From DMER64 sp964554535 (GTDB lineage: Bacteria; Bacteroidota; Bacteroidia; Bacteroidales; UBA932): DNA of 64,000 nt. The number at the start of each line of letters is the position of its first letter. Position 1 is the stretch's first letter. Shown one piece after another: positions 58,843 to 64,000 of the stretch. The DNA is taken from assembly GCA_964554535.1 (NCBI GenBank), contig CAZKPB010000010.1, positions 1 through 64,000 on the forward strand, given 5' to 3'. The notes beneath the pieces were generated by a model. The model was not told where the DNA came from and ran no database searches. It saw only the letters and a program-made list of their open reading frames with translations. The position numbers and the translations under genes were made by a program.

Positions 58843-59748
58843 ATGACCGGAAATCCCATAAGCATTCAGTCCTTTTTGGAGTATCTGCACGCCCAAAAGC
58901 GTTACGCTGCAAGGACCATAGCCATCTATTCCGGGGTGCTGGAAGAATTTTACACCTATATGGACTTCCCGTTGGCCGAAGCGGACAATGCCCGGTATAT
59001 GCAACAGGCAGACCTATCCCGGCTCAGACAGTACACGGCTTCGCTGCTGGAGCGTTCCCTGAGCAGTGCCAGTGTATACCAGCGCCTGTCGGCCCTGAGT
59101 TCTTATTGCAAATACCTGGTAGAGATGCAGGTGTTACCTGACAATCCGCTGACCTTGCTCGTACGTCCCAAAAAGGCACAGCGGCTACCCGAATTTTACA
59201 CGGAAAACGCCCTGGCCACTCTACCGGCCCTGCAGGAAAGCGGTGACAAAACGGACCTGATGATACGCCTATTATACCTTACCGGAATACGCCGTGCCGA
59301 ATTGGCGGGCATACGCATACGCGATATCGATTTTGATCGCAGCGTGTTACGTGTCACGGGGAAGGGGAACAAGCAACGGGACATCCCTCTGACCCCCGCT
59401 TTGGTCCAGGATTTGCAAGAATATCTGACGGTGCGAGAAGAGGATTTCCATAAGAATGGAATCGATTCCGAGTGGTTATTTTATTGCAAGAACGGGAATC
59501 CTCTTCCTCTCACTACAATCAGCAAAATGATACACGCACGCTTGGCTCAGGACCCCTGCCTCACGGGGAAAAAATCCCCGCACATATTGCGCCACTCTCT
59601 GGCCACCCATTTGCTCAACCGGGGAGCGGACCTCAACAGCATCAAAGAATTGTTGGGGCATTCGTCGCTGGCCGCCACGCAGGTATATACCCACAATACG
59701 TTTGAATCTCTTAAAAAGACATACAACAAAGCACATCCACGGGCGTAA
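58843..59748 (+). CDS. XerC/XerD-like tyrosine recombinase
   Basis: 301 residues from the ATG at 58843. An N-terminal SAM-like core-binding domain (about 5-95) is followed by the catalytic domain with Arg in TGIRRAEL (about 155-162), Lys in GKGNKQRDIPL, HxxR in HILRHSLATHL (about 247-257), His in LGHSSLAATQ and Tyr in VYTHNTF (about 287). The complete R-K-H-R-H-Y set and its place among housekeeping genes favour a chromosome-dimer resolvase rather than a mobile-element integrase. A TATCTTG box overlaps the preceding terminator. Confidence 0.92.
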   Translation: MTGNPISIQSFLEYLHAQKRYAARTIAIYSGVLEEFYTYMDFPLAEADNARYMQQADLSRLRQYTASLLERSLSSASVYQRLSALSSYCKYLVEMQVLPDNPLTLLVRPKKAQRLPEFYTENALATLPALQESGDKTDLMIRLLYLTGIRRAELAGIRIRDIDFDRSVLRVTGKGNKQRDIPLTPALVQDLQEYLTVREEDFHKNGIDSEWLFYCKNGNPLPLTTISKMIHARLAQDPCLTGKKSPHILRHSLATHLLNRGADLNSIKELLGHSSLAATQVYTHNTFESLKKTYNKAHPRA

Positions 59749-59786
59749 ACCCCTATGGATGACCATATTTATTAATAGTTAAAAAT

Positions 59787-59792
59787 GGAGGT
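59787..59792 (+). promoter_or_regulatory. Shine-Dalgarno sequence of hpf
   Basis: GGAGGT, five bases before the ATG at 59798. It is the second clear SD in this part of the window, after rpsU, and unusual for a Bacteroidetes gene. Confidence 0.65.
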
Positions 59793-59797
59793 TTATT

Positions 59798-60091
59798 ATG
59801 GACATTAGAGTTGAATCCGTTAAATTCGACGCCGACAAGAAACTACTGGATTTTATTGACGACAAAGTAGGTAAGTTGGATAAATTCTTTGAAGCCATTG
59901 TCGGAATTGAAGTGACACTCTCTTTGGTTCCGGGACATGAAAACAAAAAAGCGGTCATTCATGTAAAAATCCCCGGAAACGATTTACTGGCAGAACGCGT
60001 CTGCCCCACTTTTGAGGAAGCCATTGCCTCCGGAGTGGACGTCCTTAAAGCAAATCTCAAAAAGTCCAAAGAAAAAATGCGCCAAGCATAA
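59798..60091 (+). CDS. raiA: Ribosome hibernation-promoting factor (short form)
   Basis: 97 residues. It begins MDIRVESVKFDADKKLLDFI and has the beta-alpha-beta-beta-beta-alpha fold pattern of HPF/YfiA; it lacks the C-terminal dimerisation domain of long HPF. It binds the 30S decoding site and inactivates ribosomes in stationary phase. It follows the recombinase gene by 49 bases and has its own SD. Confidence 0.93.
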   Translation: MDIRVESVKFDADKKLLDFIDDKVGKLDKFFEAIVGIEVTLSLVPGHENKKAVIHVKIPGNDLLAERVCPTFEEAIASGVDVLKANLKKSKEKMRQA

Positions 60092-60126
60092 CCTTAAGGG
60101 CCGCTGCAGGCCCGCCGCACAAGGTT
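60090..60126. terminator. Nested hairpin between hpf and atpG
   Basis: AACCTT (60090-60095) pairs with AAGGTT (60121-60126), enclosing GGGCC (60098-60102) with GGCCC (60109-60113). It spans the gap between two convergent genes and touches both stop codons. It lacks a T run, so its role as a bidirectional terminator is only likely. Confidence 0.45.
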
Positions 60127-61105
60127 AATTCTCGGAACCGCCGGCAATGTCCAACAATTCGTTTGTAATGGCTTGCTGGCGGCTCTTGTTATACAGAACC
60201 GTCAGTTCGGATATGAGGTCCTCGGCATTTTCGGTAGCCACCTTCATGGCCATGGTGCGGGCGGCGTGTTCGGACGCATTGGCGTCCAACACGGCCCTGA
60301 AGACTCTGAAGCGCATTACTTTGGGCAGCAGCAGATCCATAAGTTGCTGACGGTCGGGTTCAATGATGTACTCGGAAATGGGACGCTGCCCGGAATCGGC
60401 CATGCGTTGTCTGGAAGGAATTATTACACCCTGTTTTCCGTGCAGTTCACGGCCGTAGGAAGGATTGTCCAGCGTAATCTCATAAAGCGGGAAGGGCAGA
60501 AAAACGCTCCTTTCTATCTCCTGAACCGCCATATTCTTGAAATGATAAAACAACAATTCCACCTTGTCCACCCTTCCGCGCAGGTATTCAATGCCCAAAC
60601 GCCGCGACAAAGTGGAACAGGATTCGTAATGCAGGTTGGAAATCAGTCCCTCAAACTGCCGGCTCATCCGACACCCCGTTTTCTCTGCGGCCTGCACCAT
60701 TTTCTTTCCCACCGGATACAGGGTAATGTTTTCACGAGGCAAATCCTGATAGTCCGCCAGCGTTTTCTGCAACATCTTGGCCATATTGGAATTGTAGGCC
60801 CCGCACAGGCCCGAGTCGGACGCCATCACTACAAGGGCCACCTGTTTGACTTCCCTGTCCTTCACAAAGGGGGACTGCATCAGCGGCTTCAAATTGCTGG
60901 GATATCCCTGCGCGTCCAACTGCATTTCCTGCTCAAAAAACGAAGCAAAAATGTAATACAGCTGCTCTTCGTAGGGCAGCATATTGCCTAGTGCGGTCTG
61001 GGCCATGTGCAATTTGGCCGAGGAAACCATCTGCATGGCGGAAGTAATCTTCTGCGTACTGCGAATGGAATTGATTCTCCGTTTTACTTCCTTAAGCGAG
61101 GGCAT
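60125..61105 (-). CDS. atpG: ATP synthase gamma subunit
   Basis: 326 residues. The central rotor shaft of F1. The N-terminal helix SLKEVKRRINSIRSTQKITSAMQMVS (first 17 residues diagnostic) and the C-terminal helix ending in NKSRQQAITNELLDIAGG match the family. The length is somewhat above the usual 290 because of internal loops. Last gene of the atpE-F-H-A-G order on the minus strand. Confidence 0.96.
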   Translation of the reverse strand: MPSLKEVKRRINSIRSTQKITSAMQMVSSAKLHMAQTALGNMLPYEEQLYYIFASFFEQEMQLDAQGYPSNLKPLMQSPFVKDREVKQVALVVMASDSGLCGAYNSNMAKMLQKTLADYQDLPRENITLYPVGKKMVQAAEKTGCRMSRQFEGLISNLHYESCSTLSRRLGIEYLRGRVDKVELLFYHFKNMAVQEIERSVFLPFPLYEITLDNPSYGRELHGKQGVIIPSRQRMADSGQRPISEYIIEPDRQQLMDLLLPKVMRFRVFRAVLDANASEHAARTMAMKVATENAEDLISELTVLYNKSRQQAITNELLDIAGGSEN

Positions 61106-61113
61106 AACGTATT

Positions 61114-62688
61114 TTACAATTTAATGGAAGACGCCACCTGTTCCAGCACCGCAGTGACTTCCGGGTTGATGATTCCCCGGCTGAGCGGCTCCAGTACGTC
61201 TTCTTTATGCTGTTGCCGCAATACGGCCAAAAAATGCGTTTCAAAATCGTGCACTTTTTCTACAGGCACTGAGCGCAATAGTCCCTGCGTAGCGCAATAC
61301 AATACGGCAATCTGTTCTTCCACGGGCATGGGACTGTACTGTTTCTGCACCAGCAGACGCGTATTTTTCTGTCCCTTGTTAATGGTAAACGCCGTCACGG
61401 AGTCCATCTCGCCGCCAAACTGGGTAAAGGCCTCCAGCTCACGGTACTGTGCCTGATCTATTTTCAGCGTGCCGGCCACTTTCTTCATGGCCTTCACCTG
61501 GGCATTGCCTCCCACTCGCGACACGGAAATCCCCACATTGATGGCCGGGCGATTTCCCTGATTGAACAAATCCGTATCCAAAAAAATCTGACCGTCCGTA
61601 ATGGAAATCACATTGGTGGGAATATAGGCGGAAACGTCCCCTGCCTGGGTTTCAATAATGGGAAGCGCCGTAAGTGAACCACCGCCCTTGACCTTGCCTT
61701 TGAGTGATTCCGGGAGGTCATTCATTTGAGCGGCCACCTGATCCTGGGCAATAATTTTGGCGGCCCTTTCCAGCAGACGGGAGTGCAGGTAAAAAACGTC
61801 TCCGGGATAAGCTTCACGACCCGAGGGACGGCGCAGAATCAGCGACACTTCACGGTAAGAAACCGCCTGTTTGGACAGGTCGTCGTAAACCACCAGCGCG
61901 TGACGGCCGGTATCCCGGTAAAATTCCCCGACGGCCGCTCCGGCAAACGGAGCAAAGTACTGCAAAGCCGCAGGGTCCGCCGCCGTGGCCGAGATTACCG
62001 TGGTATACTCCAGGGCCCCGTGTTCCTCCAGGGAATGTACAATGGAGGCCACCGTAGAGCCTTTTTGTCCCACGGCCACGTAGATGCAATACACAGGCTT
62101 GCCCGCGAGGAAATTATCCCTCTGGTTGATGATGGTGTCAATGGCAATAGCCGTTTTCCCGGTCTGACGGTCGCCGATGATAAGTTCCCTCTGGCCTCGG
62201 CCAATAGGAATCATGGCGTCAATAGCCTTGATACCTGTCTGCAACGGTTCGTTGACCGGTTGACGGAAAATCACCCCGGGGGCCTTGCGCTCCAGCGGCA
62301 TTTCCACGCGTTCCCCGGTAATGGGACCCTTGCCGTCCAAAGGCTCGCCCAACGGATTGATTACCCTGCCCAACAAGCCTTCTCCCACCCGGATACCGGC
62401 AATACGACCGGTCCGTTTTACGGTGTACCCTTCCTTAATCTGGTCTGTCGGACCCAGCAATACGGCCCCCACGTTGTCTTCTTCCAGATTCATCACAATG
62501 GCCATGATGCCGTTGTCAAACGTCAACAGTTCGTTGGCCTGCGTATTATAAAGCCCGTAAATACGGACTACCCCGTCACTCACCTGCAACACCACGCCTT
62601 TTTCTTCCCATTGCGCGCGGTTATCCAGCCCTTCCAGCTGCATACGCAGTATTTCAGACACTTCCGCAGGTTTTATGGTATTTGACAT
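61114..62688 (-). CDS. atpA: ATP synthase alpha subunit
   Basis: 524 residues. Walker A GDRQTGKTAIAID (about 171-183) and the alpha signature PAINVGISVSRVG (about 375-387). It forms the F1 hexamer with beta. It is eight bases upstream of atpG. Confidence 0.97.
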   Translation of the reverse strand: MSNTIKPAEVSEILRMQLEGLDNRAQWEEKGVVLQVSDGVVRIYGLYNTQANELLTFDNGIMAIVMNLEEDNVGAVLLGPTDQIKEGYTVKRTGRIAGIRVGEGLLGRVINPLGEPLDGKGPITGERVEMPLERKAPGVIFRQPVNEPLQTGIKAIDAMIPIGRGQRELIIGDRQTGKTAIAIDTIINQRDNFLAGKPVYCIYVAVGQKGSTVASIVHSLEEHGALEYTTVISATAADPAALQYFAPFAGAAVGEFYRDTGRHALVVYDDLSKQAVSYREVSLILRRPSGREAYPGDVFYLHSRLLERAAKIIAQDQVAAQMNDLPESLKGKVKGGGSLTALPIIETQAGDVSAYIPTNVISITDGQIFLDTDLFNQGNRPAINVGISVSRVGGNAQVKAMKKVAGTLKIDQAQYRELEAFTQFGGEMDSVTAFTINKGQKNTRLLVQKQYSPMPVEEQIAVLYCATQGLLRSVPVEKVHDFETHFLAVLRQQHKEDVLEPLSRGIINPEVTAVLEQVASSIKL

Positions 62689-62709
62689 AATTGACTCTTT
62701 TTTAAAGGA

Positions 62710-63294
62710 TTAATCGTATGCAATGTGCCATGCTTTACGGGCGCGCTGCAAGGCGGCGGCCACGGAAACATCCAGCACTTCCCGGTCCGTTTCCAGCCGG
62801 AATCCACCAATCAATTGAGGATCAATGGCATATTCCAACTCTATGGTACCGTTCTCTATGGCGCGGCTGCGCAACAACGCTTCCGCACGGAATGCCGTAG
62901 CCTTGTCCACGGCTACGGGCGTCACCAGCATCCCATAGATAATGTGGTGCGCCTGTCTGTAAAGGTCTATGTACTGCAGGGCCACAGACTGCATAAGGTC
63001 CGCGCGGTTCTGCCGCAACAGCAGGGTAAAAAATCGGCCCAAGACCCCGGACGCCGGATCCATGGTCTCGTCTGGCGGGACACGCGGGTCACCGCCGCAG
63101 GCAGTCCACAAGACACCGGAGCGTTGTGCCACATCCAACAGGCGGTTATCCACCGCACCGCGCAGCGCGGGAGTATGCTGGTAACTATGGCAGAGGACTT
63201 TCATGTATTGGTATACTTCCCCGTCCACCGCCTTGTCATCGGCATAGCCCAACAGGGCTTTGGCATAACGTACGGCTACAATTCCGGTATTCAT
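62710..63294 (-). CDS. atpH: ATP synthase delta subunit
   Basis: 194 residues. The N-terminal six-helix domain starts VAVRYAKALLGYA; the C-terminal part has IDPQLIGGFRLE (about 157-168), the family motif. It links F1 to the b-subunit stalk. A central segment with GGDPRVPPDET (about 67-77) is longer than usual. Overlaps atpF by four bases (ATGA). Confidence 0.9.
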   Translation of the reverse strand: MNTGIVAVRYAKALLGYADDKAVDGEVYQYMKVLCHSYQHTPALRGAVDNRLLDVAQRSGVLWTACGGDPRVPPDETMDPASGVLGRFFTLLLRQNRADLMQSVALQYIDLYRQAHHIIYGMLVTPVAVDKATAFRAEALLRSRAIENGTIELEYAIDPQLIGGFRLETDREVLDVSVAAALQRARKAWHIAYD

Positions 63295-63794
63295 TTCCCG
63301 TTCCCCTTTATGGTGTCGTCAATATACCGGTTAATCAGTTCGGTCTGGTCCTCAGGGGCAGCCAACTTATCTTTCAATATTTTTTCCGCCACTTCCACAG
63401 ACAGCAACGCCACGTACGAGCGGATTTCCTGCAACATGGCCTCCCGCTCGGCCTGGGCCTGCAGGCGTGACTGTTCCAGAATTTTACGACCTTCTTCTTG
63501 CGCGGCACTGCGGGCCTCGTCCAACAATTGGGTGCGCATCTGGGCAGTCCGGGCAATGACCTCGGACTGCTGGCGCTGCGCCTCTTCCACTAATTGATCC
63601 GACTGCTGCTTGAGGGTGGCCAGAAGTTCCCTTGCCTTGGCGGCTTCTTCCAAAGACCTGTCTATCCGCTCTTTACGTCGCTCCACCATTCCCGTGATTA
63701 CAGGCCAGCCGAATTTGGCCAGCACAAAAAACAGGATGGCAAACGACACAAGCATCCAGAACAACAGTCCGGAATCAGGAATCATCAAGTCCAT
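63291..63794 (-). CDS. atpF: ATP synthase b subunit
   Basis: 167 residues. One N-terminal membrane helix (about 8-27) with FVLAKFGWPVITGMVERRK, then a long coiled coil with many charged residues. It forms the peripheral stalk of the enzyme. It starts 10 bases after atpE. Confidence 0.95.
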   Translation of the reverse strand: MDLMIPDSGLLFWMLVSFAILFFVLAKFGWPVITGMVERRKERIDRSLEEAAKARELLATLKQQSDQLVEEAQRQQSEVIARTAQMRTQLLDEARSAAQEEGRKILEQSRLQAQAEREAMLQEIRSYVALLSVEVAEKILKDKLAAPEDQTELINRYIDDTIKGNGK

Positions 63795-63803
63795 GACTAC
63801 AGG

Positions 63804-64000
63804 CTAAAGAGCTACCAGCAGGCAGACAATAATGGCAAATAGGGATACCCCTTCTATCAAGGCCCCGATAATAATCATGGACATACGCACGTTGTCCGCC
63901 GCCTCGGGTTGACGGGCAATCGCTTCCATGGCGGAAGCTCCGATTTTTCCTATACCCATAGCCGCACCAACGACTACGATAGCAGCTGCCAATACGGCAC
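63804..64000 (-). CDS. atpE: ATP synthase c subunit, N-terminal part beyond the window
   Basis: Partial: the frame is open to the right edge, so the N-terminal residues are missing. The visible part contains the glycine-rich end of helix 1 and the loop EAIARQPEA with the conserved Arg-Gln-Pro. Helix 2 carries the ion-binding Glu in GALIEGVSLF. The absence of a visible Glu/Ser-Thr sodium pattern near it favours proton use, but helix 1 is only partly seen. The rest of the operon (atpB, D, C) would lie to the right. Confidence 0.9.
   Translation of the reverse strand, partial: AVLAAAIVVVGAAMGIGKIGASAMEAIARQPEAADNVRMSMIIIGALIEGVSLFAIIVCLLVAL

Noticed and set aside
58843..59748. Integrase of a mobile element
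   Set aside because: The recombinase lies between rpsU and hpf, with no attachment-site repeats or cargo genes around it, and matches housekeeping XerC/D in size and motifs.
1..64000. CRISPR arrays, insertion sequences, rRNA genes
   Set aside because: I saw no regularly spaced direct repeats, no transposase-like protein and no rRNA sequence.

Overview
The window looks like a chromosomal segment of a member of the Bacteroidetes, most likely order Bacteroidales, at roughly 50% GC. This rests on several things seen together: many intergenic -7 boxes of the form TAnnTTTG, often with TTTG or TTG 19-21 bases upstream; almost no Shine-Dalgarno (SD) sequences except at a few genes; a parA-parB-DUF5683-MltD cluster; a two-subunit methylmalonyl-CoA mutase; a DksA-like protein without zinc cysteines; a DUF4783 protein; and a glycogen cluster with an animal/fungal-type glycogen synthase fused to a phosphorylase. 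I cannot name the genus. Coding density is very high: no gene-free stretch exceeds 300 bases and many genes overlap by 4-25 bases. I see no insertion sequence, prophage, CRISPR array or rRNA.

Layout. 1-300: two back-to-back hairpin terminators and a tRNA-Ser(CGA). 301-5391: lspA, a DksA-like gene and ileS on the minus strand, then cvpA on the plus strand, with ileS and cvpA driven by interlocking divergent promoters. 5475-11990: an accessory-looking export module. It comprises a 100-residue membrane protein of unknown function, a C39 peptidase-ABC exporter, two small double-glycine-leader peptides, a CPBP membrane protease, and a TolC/periplasmic-adaptor pair. 12009-14735: tsaB, then a minus-strand greA-HIT-thioredoxin-like lipoprotein set. 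14831-28126: one long minus-strand run, xseA-xseB-glgB-debranching enzyme-GT4-GH57-(glycogen synthase/phosphorylase fusion)-ribF-small membrane protein, with almost no gaps. 28163-32053: yihA, prs, nadE, an unlisted 50-codon Cys-rich membrane ORF, and der. 32072-37732: a DUF4783 protein, rlmH coupled to a very large NtrY-like sensor kinase, and a convergent sigma-54 activator that stops before any DNA-binding domain. 37807-40867: cmk-ispH and a strongly degenerate PriA. 40874-45272: parA-parB-DUF5683-MltD. 45371-48277: a lipid kinase convergent with an exported helix-hairpin-helix protein with a barrel-like C-terminal part. 48350-52581: purE, then hpt-adk-obgE-PAP2-lipoate ligase. 52578-58467: mutA-mutB and hutU. 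58567-60091: rpsU with a textbook SD sequence, xerC-like, hpf. 60125-64000: ATP synthase genes atpG, A, H, F, E, with atpE running off the right edge.

Most of the window is housekeeping: translation, nucleotide and NAD synthesis, chromosome segregation, storage glucan metabolism and energy. The most distinctive parts are the putative two-peptide bacteriocin module, the PriA without helicase motifs, the 50-residue Cys-rich microprotein wedged between nadE and der, the sigma-54 activator lacking a DNA-binding domain, and the SD-bearing rpsU and hpf genes in a genome that otherwise hardly uses SD sequences.
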